Of a stretch of 64,000 nt of DNA, positions 37,086 through 46,990 are shown in pieces. Position 1 is the stretch's first letter. Every line of letters begins with the position of its first letter. This DNA comes from Selaginella tamariscina. Taxonomy: Eukaryota > Streptophyta > Lycopodiopsida > Selaginellales > Selaginellaceae. A program made the position numbers and the translations under genes. The stretch spans positions 627,853-691,852 of the forward strand of contig PUQB01000059.1 in assembly GCA_003024785.1 (NCBI GenBank), written 5' to 3'. The notes below the pieces were generated by a model. That model was not told the origin of the DNA. It made no database searches and saw only the letters and a program-made list of their open reading frames with translations.

Positions 37086-37724
37086 TGTCAAGCCACGATC
37101 CAGGAAACAGGAAGAGAGCAGATTCCAAGGACATGAAGGCTTGACTCAGGAACAGGACCGAGAGCAGGACAGGAACCAGGAATAGGAACAGGACGGATCT
37201 AGGAGTAGGACAGGATTAGGATAGGATCCGGGAGCAAGACAGGAAAGCACAGGATAGGATCCGGGAGCAAAAGGAACAGGACAGGATCCCGGAGCAGGAC
37301 AGGATCCAGGAACAGGACAGGAAATAGGAGAGACAGGAACAGGACAGGAAACAAGACAAGACAAGATTGATCGTAGTAAGACTGGTGTTGATAGTAACTG
37401 ATTGTACAACAATTAGGTCGGAGCTTTTATGCTCACAACTCCAAGAGCTAATCTAGGCATGCATGCAAAAGTGGTTGCATGCATGCAAAAGTGATTGCAT
37501 GCATGCAGAGGCTAAGATGAGTCCACATGTCCCTTATCCTCTAGGCATATCCTGTGGCATATCCTGTAGGAATATCCTGCAACCGAATCCTGTGTCCGGA
37601 ATCCTGGTAGGAGTATCCTGTAGGAAAATCCTGCAACCCATATCCTGTATCCGGAATCCTGTAGGAAAGTCCTGCAACCCATGTCCTGTATCCGGAATCC
37701 TGTATTCTGTATCGGGTCGTGACA
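37086..37724 (-). repeat. Chromovirus LTR (3' LTR in element orientation)
   Basis: 639 bp. The first half is made of ACAGGA/GGATCCGGGAGCA-type tandem units on the plus strand and the last part of TCCTGTA-type units, so the two halves are partly complementary. Three GCATGCATGC motifs recur at about 20-bp spacing (37458-37467, 37477-37486 and 37497-37506). Confidence 0.9.
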
Positions 37725-37735
37725 GCACCTCCTCC

Positions 37736-40700
37736 CTAAAGACGAGTTCCACGAGTCTTGGGACCTGGTTTAGCAGGATAATGCCGATGGAAGGCAGCAA
37801 CCTTGGAAGAAGCATGGAGTAAGTTGGATGCAGGTTCCCAAGTGCGATCAGTAGGCAGGTACCCTTTCCAATCCACCAAGTATTGGAGTTGGTGACGATG
37901 AAGACGAGAGTCAAGGATGGCTGCGACTTCGTACTCAGGTTCCGTGTCAATGACCACAGGAGGGGGAGGAGAAGAAACACGACCAGGAAGAGAAGAAGGA
38001 TGATACGGCTCCAACAAAGAGGTGTGAAACACAGGATGAAGTTTCACCGTGGATGGTAACTCGAGTCGGAAAGCTACAGGATTTACCTCCGCCACGATCC
38101 TATAAGGGCCCAATCGTTGAAAATCCAACTTAGAAGAAGGCCTGTTGGTGCGAATGTGTCGACGAAGAAGCCACACGAGATCACCAATCTTGTATGCAGG
38201 TGCCGGCTGTCGGTGAGCATCAGCATGATGCTTGTATCGTTCCTGTGCCTGTTGAAGATGAACCTGGAGATCATCCTGTACCTGCCGAAGATGCTGAAGA
38301 CGATCCTGTACTGCAGGAGCGGAAGAAGGAGAAGCGGTAGGAGCAAAGTCAAAACGTGGATGGTGGCCTGTAAGAGCAAAGAAAGGTGTCTGTCCTGTAG
38401 ATGCGTGGATGGAGTTGTTGTAGGCAAACTCTGCCATTGGAAGGAGGTCCAACCAGTTGTCCTGCTGGTAACTGATGAAGCAACGAAGATACTGTTCTAA
38501 GGTCTGAATTGTGCGTTCGGACTGCCCATCGGTTTGTGGGTGATATCCTGAAGAAAGATCCGCTTTGACCTGTAGACTCCGAAGAAGCTCTCGCCAAAAC
38601 TTGGACATGAATTGTGGACCTCGATCGGAAACAATGCTCTCAGGAAGACCATGATGTCGGAACACCTCGCGGATCACCAACTCGGCAGTTGTCTGACCTG
38701 TAGCTGTCTTGTTGCAGGGTAGGAAATGAGCCTGCTTGGTGAAACGGTCAACCACCACAAGAACTGCATCAAATCCACGGGAAGGAGGAAGATCTGTGAG
38801 GAAATCCATAGAAATGGATCTCCAAGGAGCAGACGGAACAGGAAGAGGACGAAGAAGACCAGAGGGTGCATGATGAGGCATCTTCGACCTGCTACAAGTG
38901 TCACAACTCCGTACAAACCTCTCCACAAAACCTCGCAACCCAGGCCACCAATAGTTGCGAGTCACCAATTCCACTGTCTTGGCCACACCAAAATGTCCTG
39001 TAGCCGGGGTATCATGACAATCCTGTACCACACGAGTCCTAGAAATACCAACAGGAACGTACAGGAGACCTTCCCGGTACAGGAGTCCATCCTGTATGGT
39101 GAATAGGTTGTAGTCTGGACGGGAACTGGAGGAAGAGGAACTTGCAACGTCAGGATGAATGTGTGAGAACACATTCTTTCCCAAGTCGTCTGTAGGCAAC
39201 TGCGAACGAACGTCCTGTAGGAGTGTTGAATTTGCTGGAGCCTGATGAACCTGCAGTGCCGCAAGCCGGAAACGATCAGGACCCAACAACACTTGCCTTT
39301 GACCGTCAAATGCAGGATCGCCCGGGCTTGGTGCAAGGTAAGAGCGCCTAGACAATGCGTCCGCCTTGCCATTCCGAAAGCCGGGCCTGTAGACGATGAC
39401 GAAGTCAAAACGTGATAGGAACTCTGCCCACCTAGCCTGTCGCCGACTGAGGACCCGAGCCGTTTGAAAGTACTCCAGGTTCTTGTGATCCGTAAGAACT
39501 TGTACAGGATGTGCAGCACCTTCCAGGAAATGCCGCCATTCCTCAAACGAATCCACAATGGCCTTGAGTTCCTTGTCATGAATCTCGTAGTTGATCTCCG
39601 CCGACAGGAACTTACGAGAGTGAAAGGCTACAGGATGAAGCAACTTGTCCTCTCCAACTTGCGATAGGACGGATCCTACTGCAAAATCCGAGGCATCTGC
39701 TTCAATGAAGAAAGGATGAGAAGGGTCAGGATGTGCTAAAATCGGAGCTGTCGTGAAAACGTCCTTGAGTGTTGTGAACGCGTGTTCCGCCTTGTCGGAC
39801 CAAGAGAAAAGTCCTGTGCGCTTGGTGAGTTCTGTGAGTGGAAGTACACGCTTGGAGAAGTCCTGTATGAACCGCCTGTAGAAGTTTGCAAAGCCAAGGA
39901 AACATTGTACATCTCGTACCGACTTGGGCCTCTCCCACTCCACGATGGTCTTCACCTTGTGCATGTCCATGGAAACGCCAGCAGGAGAGACGATGTAGCC
40001 CAAGAACTCCACCGAATCCCTATCGAAAAAACACTTCTCCAACTTCGCGTACAGGCCATGCTCGCGAAGCCGCTCTAAAACTAGTCGTACATGCTTGTCA
40101 TGTGCCGCCTGGTCCTTGGAGAAAATCAAGATGTCGTCGAGGTAGATCACCACAAACTGGTCCAAGAAGTCACGGAAAATGTCGTTCACCATGTGTTGGA
40201 ATACAGCTGGGGCATTGGTAAGGCCGAAAGGCATTACCGTGTACTCAAAATGTCCATACCTTGTACGAAAGGCAGTCTTCCACTCATCGCCGGGACGAAT
40301 CCGTACAAGGTTGTAGGCTCCTCGTAAGTCGATCTTCGTGAACACCTTTGCCCCTCGCAGCCGATCGAGAAGTTCCGGGATCAATGGCAACGGATACCGA
40401 TTCCGAATGGTGACTTGATTCAAACCCCTGTAGTCCACCACCAAACGTAAACTCCCATCCTTCTTCTTGACAAAGAAGATAGGAGCTCCTGCAGGGGACT
40501 TTGAGTGACGAATGAAGCCGGATCCTAAGTTGTCCTCGATGTATTGACGAAGAACCTCCAACTCTGTGGGTGACAATGCATAGATCGGTCCGAATGGTGG
40601 AGTCTTTCCTTCCGCAAGATCAATAGGACAGTCGTAGGACCTGTGAACAGGAAGAACTGCAGCCTTGTGCTTGTCAAAAACGTCCTTAAAGTCGTGGTAC

Positions 40701-41761
40701 TTGGATGGTAGGGAAGAAGGAGGAGAAGGAGAAGGAGAAGGAGAAAAAACAGGGGAGTCGGATACAGGAAAGGTAGGAGAGGACGTAGGAGTTACTTGAA
40801 AAGCAAAAAGGTGGAAGGGGGCAGGATCAGTGGCGAGTTCATGCATGGTAGTGGTAAGAACTCGGAGAGGAGAAGGAGGGAGCTGTGACTGAAAAAGAGG
40901 AAGGATCTTGGGGGATGGAACAGAGGCAGGGTAACAGAAAGAAGCAGGATTGGAAAAAACCTGTGTGGTTGTTGATGAGTGTACAGGATTGGAAGAATCC
41001 TGTACAGGACACCGTGAGTGTACAGGATTGGAAGAATCCTGTACAGGAGTCCGTGGTTGCGCAAGAGTGGAAGAAGCCTGCGAATGTGCTGACGAATCAA
41101 CAGGAGGTGGATCCTGTTGAGGAGGAACCTTCGACACTGATACAGGATTGGAAGAACCCTGTACAGGACACCGCAAACTTACAGGAATGGGGAGAGCCTG
41201 CGGATGTGCTGAGGAACTGCCATGAGGTGAATCCTGTCGAGGAGGAGTCTTCAACACTGGTACAGGAACAGGTACGGTCAATCCTGTAGCTTGTACTGCC
41301 TCAGATACTAAGGATGTATCCTGCACGCAGGAAGGTACAGGATTGATCCTAGAAGTTGGAGAGGAAAACGTGAGTGTCCTAGACCTCCAGTCGATCTGCG
41401 GATTTGCAACAACGAACCATGGCATGCCCAAAATGATGGGAGTCGACCGAGTCTTGATCAAGTTGAAGGAAATTGAACAGTTGAATGTGCCATACCTGCA
41501 GGAGAGAGGTTCGGTAGCATGGGTAACTGCACCGGAAGCAATTAGACGCCCATCGGCCACCTCTACAGGAACTGCACGCTTCAACTTCACCACCGAAATG
41601 CCATGTTGAGTTGCAAACGTGTCATCCATGAAGCATGCATTTGCACCAGTGTCTAACAAGGCAAACTCCATGAGCTCTCGATTATTAAGATGAATGTGTA
41701 CAGGAAACTTAAGTGACGGGATGGTATGAGCAGCACCAATGGAGCCTGCACCTACGTCCAA
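37736..41761 (-). CDS. Chromovirus pol polyprotein (protease, RT, RNase H, integrase, chromodomain)
   Basis: A 1341-codon open frame. In order: protease with LLDTGANACF (about residue 35), a Pro/Ser-rich linker of about 180 residues with repeated VQDSSNPVHS units, reverse transcriptase with VVIYLDDILIFSK, RNase H starting FIEADASDFAVGSVLSQ, integrase with an H2C2 finger (HDTPATGHFG to CDTCSRSK) and core motifs (IVSDRGPQF, HPQTDGQSER), and a C-terminal chromodomain (EYEVAAILDSR, YLVDWKGY, TWEPASNL). The chromodomain is expected to steer integration to marked chromatin. Pol overlaps gag by about 50 nt in another frame, as in relatives that use ribosomal frameshifting. The repeat-rich linker between protease and RT is unusual. 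Confidence 0.93.
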   Translation of the reverse strand: MDVGAGSIGAAHTIPSLKFPVHIHLNNRELMEFALLDTGANACFMDDTFATQHGISVVKLKRAVPVEVADGRLIASGAVTHATEPLSCRYGTFNCSISFNLIKTRSTPIILGMPWFVVANPQIDWRSRTLTFSSPTSRINPVPSCVQDTSLVSEAVQATGLTVPVPVPVLKTPPRQDSPHGSSSAHPQALPIPVSLRCPVQGSSNPVSVSKVPPQQDPPPVDSSAHSQASSTLAQPRTPVQDSSNPVHSRCPVQDSSNPVHSSTTTQVFSNPASFCYPASVPSPKILPLFQSQLPPSPLRVLTTTMHELATDPAPFHLFAFQVTPTSSPTFPVSDSPVFSPSPSPSPPSSLPSKYHDFKDVFDKHKAAVLPVHRSYDCPIDLAEGKTPPFGPIYALSPTELEVLRQYIEDNLGSGFIRHSKSPAGAPIFFVKKKDGSLRLVVDYRGLNQVTIRNRYPLPLIPELLDRLRGAKVFTKIDLRGAYNLVRIRPGDEWKTAFRTRYGHFEYTVMPFGLTNAPAVFQHMVNDIFRDFLDQFVVIYLDDILIFSKDQAAHDKHVRLVLERLREHGLYAKLEKCFFDRDSVEFLGYIVSPAGVSMDMHKVKTIVEWERPKSVRDVQCFLGFANFYRRFIQDFSKRVLPLTELTKRTGLFSWSDKAEHAFTTLKDVFTTAPILAHPDPSHPFFIEADASDFAVGSVLSQVGEDKLLHPVAFHSRKFLSAEINYEIHDKELKAIVDSFEEWRHFLEGAAHPVQVLTDHKNLEYFQTARVLSRRQARWAEFLSRFDFVIVYRPGFRNGKADALSRRSYLAPSPGDPAFDGQRQVLLGPDRFRLAALQVHQAPANSTLLQDVRSQLPTDDLGKNVFSHIHPDVASSSSSSSRPDYNLFTIQDGLLYREGLLYVPVGISRTRVVQDCHDTPATGHFGVAKTVELVTRNYWWPGLRGFVERFVRSCDTCSRSKMPHHAPSGLLRPLPVPSAPWRSISMDFLTDLPPSRGFDAVLVVVDRFTKQAHFLPCNKTATGQTTAELVIREVFRHHGLPESIVSDRGPQFMSKFWRELLRSLQVKADLSSGYHPQTDGQSERTIQTLEQYLRCFISYQQDNWLDLLPMAEFAYNNSIHASTGQTPFFALTGHHPRFDFAPTASPSSAPAVQDRLQHLRQVQDDLQVHLQQAQERYKHHADAHRQPAPAYKIGDLVWLLRRHIRTNRPSSKLDFQRLGPYRIVAEVNPVAFRLELPSTVKLHPVFHTSLLEPYHPSSLPGRVSSPPPPVVIDTEPEYEVAAILDSRLHRHQLQYLVDWKGYLPTDRTWEPASNLLHASSKVAAFHRHYPAKPGPKTRGTRL

Positions 41762-42752
41762 CTTCGCGGCTCCTAGACGAAGTGGACATTGGAGTTTTCC
41801 GACTGAACTTCGGCTTCGACTTCACGCGTCTTGAAGTTCCTGGCTTTAATAGGACAATCTGCCACCTTGTGTCCTGCTCCACCACAATACACAAGGACAG
41901 GTTCTCACTGCGACGACGTTGCTTCTCGGCAGCGGAAAGAGAGCCACGCTTGGATTTCTCAACCTCCATAGGAACTACTCCAGAAGGTGGTGCAGGAACA
42001 TGTACCACAGCTGTAGGATTGGTTTGCAGGAACTGTTGACGGGATCTTTCCTGACGACGCTCGAACAAACGGTTGTCGCAACGAACAGCTTGTTGCATGA
42101 TCTCCGCTAATGTTTGGGCATCCGGTAACGTAAGGAGAAGGTCCTTCACGTCGTCCCTCAACCCAAAACGGAAGTGTTCGATCAATGCAGTCTCGTCCCA
42201 TGGAATGTTCGTGCAAAGTTGCTGAAATTCGGATGCATAGACGGAAGCTGGTCGGGATCCTTGAGTGAGCTTCCGTAACTTCGTGCATGCAGAACGGTAC
42301 TTATCAGGATCTCCAAAACAGGCTTCAAAGGCAGCCACGAAACCTTCAAAGTCTTCCATCAGTGGATCGTCACGCTCCAGCAAGGGGGCAACCCAAGCCC
42401 GTGGAGATCCACTTAGTAAGGATGCCAAAAGACCCACCTTTTGAGCATCAGTCGAGTAGCGCCGTGGTTGCATACGGATCAAGAGTCGGATCTGATTCAG
42501 GAAACCTTGGAAATCGGCACGATTACCACTGAACTTCTCTGGCATGCTAACCTTCGGCTCCGAAGAAAAGTTTGATGAAGAGGAAACCACCGATGCCTGG
42601 GAGAGAGCCTGCGCAGCAGCCTTGGAGGATGCATCAGCAGCTGCATGTGCCGCAGTGGTGGAACCTTGCAGGTCGGTGACCACTTGGCGCAAAGTGGCCA
42701 GCTCATGAAGTAGCATTTGGTGCTCGTGTTGAAAATGCTCAAAATCAGCCAT
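41709..42752 (-). CDS. Chromovirus gag
   Basis: A 347-codon open frame starting MADFEHFQHEHQMLLHELA, an N-terminal coiled-coil-like stretch followed by an Ala/Ser-rich part. The capsid region contains PEKFSGNRADFQGFLNQIRL and RAWVAPLLERDDPLMEDF, typical of Ty3/gypsy gag (retrotransposon_gag domain). It lies directly inside the 5' LTR and overlaps the start of pol. Confidence 0.85.
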   Translation of the reverse strand: MADFEHFQHEHQMLLHELATLRQVVTDLQGSTTAAHAAADASSKAAAQALSQASVVSSSSNFSSEPKVSMPEKFSGNRADFQGFLNQIRLLIRMQPRRYSTDAQKVGLLASLLSGSPRAWVAPLLERDDPLMEDFEGFVAAFEACFGDPDKYRSACTKLRKLTQGSRPASVYASEFQQLCTNIPWDETALIEHFRFGLRDDVKDLLLTLPDAQTLAEIMQQAVRCDNRLFERRQERSRQQFLQTNPTAVVHVPAPPSGVVPMEVEKSKRGSLSAAEKQRRRSENLSLCIVVEQDTRWQIVLLKPGTSRRVKSKPKFSRKTPMSTSSRSREVGRRCRLHWCCSYHPVT

Positions 42753-42843
42753 GATCTAGGAAAGAAAAAAAGGAAAATGAAGGAAAGGAATCAAGAAAAA
42801 GGTAGCTGGAAAACGGAGAACTATGAAGCAGTTACTATCAAAC

Positions 42844-43487
42844 TGTCAAGCCACGATCCAGGAAACAGGAAGAGAGCAGGATTCCAAGGACATGAAGGCT
42901 TGACTCAGGAACAGGACCGAGAGCAGGACAGGAACCAGGAATAGGAACAGGACGGATCTAGGAGTAGGACAGGATTAGGATAGGATCCGGGAGCAAGACA
43001 GGAAAGCACAGGATAGGATCCGGGAGCAAAACAGGAACAGGACAGGATCCCGGAGCAGGACAGGATCCAGGAACAGGACAGGAAATAGGAGCGAGACAGG
43101 AACAGGACAGGAAACAAGACAAGACAAGATTGATCGTAGTAAGACTGGTGTTGATAGTAACTGATTGTACAACAATTAGGTCGGAGCTTTTATGCTCACA
43201 ACTCCAAGAGCTAATCTAGGCATGCATGCAAAAGTGGTTGCATGCATGCAAAAGTGATTGCATGCATGCAGAGGCTAAGATGAGTCCACATGTCCCTTAT
43301 CCTCTAGGCATATCCTGTGGCATATCCTGTAGGAATATCCTGCAACCGAATCCTGTGTCCGGAATCCTGGTAGGAGTATCCTGTAGGAAAATCCTGCAAC
43401 CCATATCCTGTATCCGGAATCCTGTAGGAAAGTCCTGCAACCCATGTCCTGTATCCGGAATCCTGTATTCTGTATCGGGTCGTGACA
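42844..43487 (-). repeat. Chromovirus LTR (5' LTR in element orientation)
   Basis: 644 bp, nearly identical to the LTR at 37086-37724, with the same ACAGGA/TCCTGT repeats and GCATGCATGC motifs. It is followed by the target duplication GGAAC at 43488-43492. Confidence 0.9.
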
Positions 43488-43492
43488 GGAAC

Positions 43493-44102
43493 GTGCATTC
43501 CAACAAGACCTTCCAGGCATGGATTTGCCAACGTTAAGGGTAAGCTACCCCGAAGGTGGACGTACCCTTGGCATCTGGAAGTTAGGCGGCACAACAGAGG
43601 GTTATGCCTTGACGACACAAGCTAGAGCTTGCACCGGAGAAGAGTAACGAGCTCAATCATGAACCCAGGAACCCTCACTCCTATATACTACCTTATTTAT
43701 GTGACAGAGGCCCCCCCCCTGTTGTCCTGTTTACATAAGTGGGCTAGCACTGAAATCTCATTCCCAAAGGGAACATACTTGGTGAGTTATCCATCGACCC
43801 CTAAACCCTAACCTGTCAAACCTGGGGATATTTCTAAGCATATCCGACATGCTGAACTCACCGGAACTAACTATTAATCCAACCGGGACACGGAAAACCA
43901 AGGTAAGAGTTTTCTAGATGGAAGTGCTAGCTTCACCCAGAGTTTCTTGCAAATACCTAATGACACCCGGCCGAACCATCACTAGATATCCAAGTGCACT
44001 AAGCGGGCCTGTTTCTTCTACACCTAGGGCTTATCAACATAGTACAGTAGGTAACAACAGTCAATGTCCAAAGTAAAGAGGAGTCATAGTAAAACTATGA
44101 CA
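43493..44102 (-). repeat. LTR-L, right LTR of the composite element, second part
   Basis: Continuation of 35987-37085 after the chromovirus. It matches the left LTR from GTGCATTCC to TATGACA, including the CACAACAGAGGGTT, CTTATTTATGTGACAGAGGCC and CCCCTAAACCCTAACC landmarks. It is followed by the target duplication GAATG. Confidence 0.88.
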
Positions 44103-45015
44103 GAATGACTATCCCTCGAACTTTAGAAGATAATCCAAGTAGACTTTAAGGTTTTGCCCCAAAAGACCTAGACAGACTCATGCCCTAACCCATTAAGGAA
44201 GCATATCTTGCACATACCCTCATGACAAAGCCAAGGCATCATGACTTACCCCTTAAGAAATCACCCTTATCCTTTTAGAGTGACAAGGGGTGCCCTGAAC
44301 CACAACTAATCCCTAAAGGTTTGGTTAACTCATACCTTAGTCCTAGGGCTAATACTTAGTAAAAACACAAGTGTACACCATAAGCGAACACAAGTATTTT
44401 ACTAAGCAAACTCCCTAAGGCTAGGTTTGGATAACTCTAAGTACACAACCCCACAAGTGCCTCGAAAGGGCTCTTACTAATGAGCTTACCCGAGTAAATT
44501 TTAAGATTATGCCCTATGAAACCTAGACATACTTATGTCCTAACCCCACCATGGAGACTTGTTCAACCCCTAGATCTTAAGGAAAACACCCCTTAGCCAA
44601 GTGTGCTGATAACACACATAGTTATGAGATCTAACCTCTCTTTGAGTTGATGCCTAAGGCTTAGCACTTTGATGTGAGCACAAGTATGCCTACTTACTAG
44701 AGTATCCAACTACTCAACGTTAATCCCATGAGACAACCCCAAAAGGTGTGCTATTATGCCATAGCTCTTTACATTCAAGAGTTGCATCATGTGCCACGAA
44801 TGTGGCTCTGTACTGCCAACTCTAGAACCTGATCCATTAGAAACTCAATATGGAAAACTTATCAACCAAGATCCCACGCCCACAATTGAACAAGGACATG
44901 AATGTGCCCTGCTTGTGAGTGTTACACTTAGCTTGACGTGGAAAAAGAAGTTGGAGACAAACTTTAACCTCTGACCCTTGGAATGTGTAGTCCAACAAGA
45001 TCTCCAATAGGCTAC
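44103..45015 (-). repeat. Older LTR-L copy, right part
   Basis: Continuation of the copy begun at 30434. It starts GAATGACTATCCCTCG and follows the order of the complete LTR-L (CCTAGACAGACTCATGCCCTAACCC, GGGGTGCCCTGAACCACAACTA, CCAAGTGTGCTGATAACACAC, AGATCTCC) with many substitutions. It is clearly older than the element inserted in it. Confidence 0.7.
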
Positions 45016-45840
45016 TCTAAAGGACCCCTCAATGTTACACTAACATATAACCATGGGAGTCATACCATGGTTGTTAATTAGGGTGTTGCAGGTATGTCAC
45101 ACCTTAAGAATTAACCTACCTTATTTGTTGACAATTCTACATTGTTGTGTCCAAAATATGTTGAATTCAAGGAGTTAATTAAATCCTTTTATCTGATAAT
45201 TTGCTTACACGGTCTTGTCCAAATACATGTTTCACAAATCTAGTGATTAAGGCTTTGTTCCATGCCAAACTAGGAAGAACATTTGTAACTAAGTAAGACA
45301 CACATCTTGACTCATAAGGTAAGCATTACTTATGCCTATGTTCAACTGTGAGTGTGATTTCTTTATACACATGTTCACAACATCAGTTCTCTCTATCAAT
45401 TTCTTAAGAATTCATAACAAGGGATTTCAAGGTTGGAATATGACAAGCCACACCATGTAACAAATTGGAAGTTTGGGCAGTACAAAGTGACAATAAAATT
45501 AAACTTAAGTCATTAGAAAAGGAAGGAACCTGAGACCTCCTACACCTACTTTACCTTATTTTTGTGATTCCCCTATTTGACAAATAGGCTGCATAAAATG
45601 CCAACCATTTTATTTAAAGATCTTGATTAGGCAACATAATCACCAAATCCTAAAAGCTACCCCAAGTGGGGTTGAAGGTTAAAGCAACCTGGATTCTACA
45701 CATCGAAACTTGCAAGGACTAGTTACACATCCAATAATTGACTTACCTTTACTTAATGTTTATCGGGATGTATAGTGAAGACCTAAGTGGGGCTGCTTAT
45801 CATTACAATAAGAAGTTTAGTAATAATAATTAATTAAGTA
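45016..45840. repeat. Fragmentary LTR-L relics in both orientations
   Basis: About 45100-45480 resembles the second half of the plus-strand copy at 14822-15790 (TTGTGTCCAA, GGAGTTAATTAA, CATGCCAAACTAGGAAGAAC, TCTTGACTCATAAGGTAAGCATTA). About 45500-45840 resembles the end of the LTR in minus orientation. Strongly diverged. No gene. Confidence 0.5.
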
Positions 45841-46152
45841 TAATTATAGTAAAAGTTATGATAATTCCCATGAGAATTCCAACGATACATTTAATTTATG
45901 TAAAAGCATGAATGGAAAGCATTGAGCATATAGCAGCATGGGTTAATTCCTACCCTGCTATTTGTCCGAAGGTATTAATGGGTCCATATGGAGAGGAATA
46001 CACAGTACACATTATGGATTAACTATAATTAGAAGGAGTAATTATCCCTTTACTTTATTAATTTATAGGAACGTGATAAGGTTTTGAGTTTAAGTAATCT
46101 TGAGCATGATTAACATACTTCAAAATCATTTTGTAAAGTATGCCTCTTCCCT

Positions 46153-46208
<56 letters not shown>

Positions 46209-46990
46209 GTGAATACAAGGGTTATTGCAGTCTATGCCCTTGCAAAGTGTACCCTTGAAAATATTATATTTACATACATATTCTTAAAGAAATATATTAC
46301 ATAAATACCCTCGAAGTAAAATATACTCGTAAATTAGACTATAAACTATCAAAACATAAATGATTTTAATTTTAGCATTACCATTTAAAATTTAAATAGT
46401 ATACATATAAATATCTAAAAATAAATAAAGCAAAATTTTTTAAAACTTCAAATAATATTTTTAACAATGTTTAGATAAATTTTTTATTAAGCAAGTCATA
46501 ATAACAGCCACTTTATTTAAAAACTAATAAATAATCTTGTTCTTATTATAATTAAGAATATTAAATTTAAATGAAATAGAATGAAATTATTATATAATTT
46601 CAGCAAATTAAAATTAAAAAAATAAACTAAATTAAATATATATATATATATAATCTATAAAGAAATAGATTAAATACAAAAATGTAATTTAAAATTTTTT
46701 AGGAGAAATTTTGTAGGTATATATATATATATATATATAAGTGCATCTATGATGCATATTATATATAATTAATGTGTTCATTGCACACATTTTTTAATTC
46801 GACTTATTACTAGTACGGACTATTTACGTACACAAGGAATATGCGTAGGGTGTTTTTTCTTTTTGGGCAAACCCTAGAGGCGGAGAGAGGAGAAGCAGGG
46901 AGCGCTTCGCAGCTATGGCGACCGGAGGAGCGCCGGAGGGTGCAAGCAGGGTATGATTTTTCCTCTAGTGAAGGAATTAGAGCAGTAGCG
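45841..46990. repeat. AT-rich spacer with TA/TG microsatellites
   Basis: A compound (TA)n(TG)n tract lies at about 46155-46208 and (TA)n tracts at about 46636-46652 and 46719-46738. The last 150 bp become GC-richer and form the 5' flank and possible leader of the RNA-binding protein gene. An in-frame upstream ATG lies at 46841. Confidence 0.55.

Larger units (their letters stand above)
37086..43487 (-). mobile_element. Young, nearly whole Ty3/gypsy chromovirus
   Basis: LTRs at 37086-37724 and 42844-43487 (639 and 644 bp) begin TGTCAAGCC and end CGTGACA on the plus strand. They are flanked by the 5-bp target duplication GGAAC (37081-37085 and 43488-43492). By eye the LTRs differ only by about three small indels, so insertion is very recent. 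Gag and pol lie between them on the minus strand. A purine tract (AGGGAGGAGGTGC, minus strand) adjoins the LTR at 37725. A standard Met-tRNA primer site is not evident next to the other LTR, so another primer is likely. It looks nearly whole, with at most one or two breaks. A C-terminal chromodomain marks it as a chromovirus. Confidence 0.93.
30585..44102 (-). mobile_element. Complete composite LTR element, apparently non-autonomous (LARD-like), carrying a nested chromovirus
   Basis: Two closely similar LTRs of about 1.7 kb (30585-32273 and 35987-37085 plus 43493-44102) flank a 3.7-kb interior. The 5-bp target duplication GAATG is present on both outer sides. A primer binding site adjoins the right LTR and a purine tract (AAAGGCGGGGAGTG, minus strand) adjoins the left LTR, so the element reads on the minus strand with its 5' LTR on the right. 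The interior has no gag or pol, so it must rely on another element. The LTRs differ mainly by small indels, so insertion is fairly recent. A younger chromovirus lies in the right LTR. The element looks whole for a non-coding element. Confidence 0.88.

Noticed and set aside
37140-37710. Regular short repeats that resemble a CRISPR array
   Set aside because: The ACAGGA and TCCTGTA units have no constant repeat-spacer layout, the whole block is copied in both LTRs of a retrotransposon, and the context is a plant nuclear genome.
37736-42752. Plus-strand open frames opposite gag and pol as host genes
   Set aside because: They are shadows of the minus-strand polyprotein frames and have no recognisable domain.
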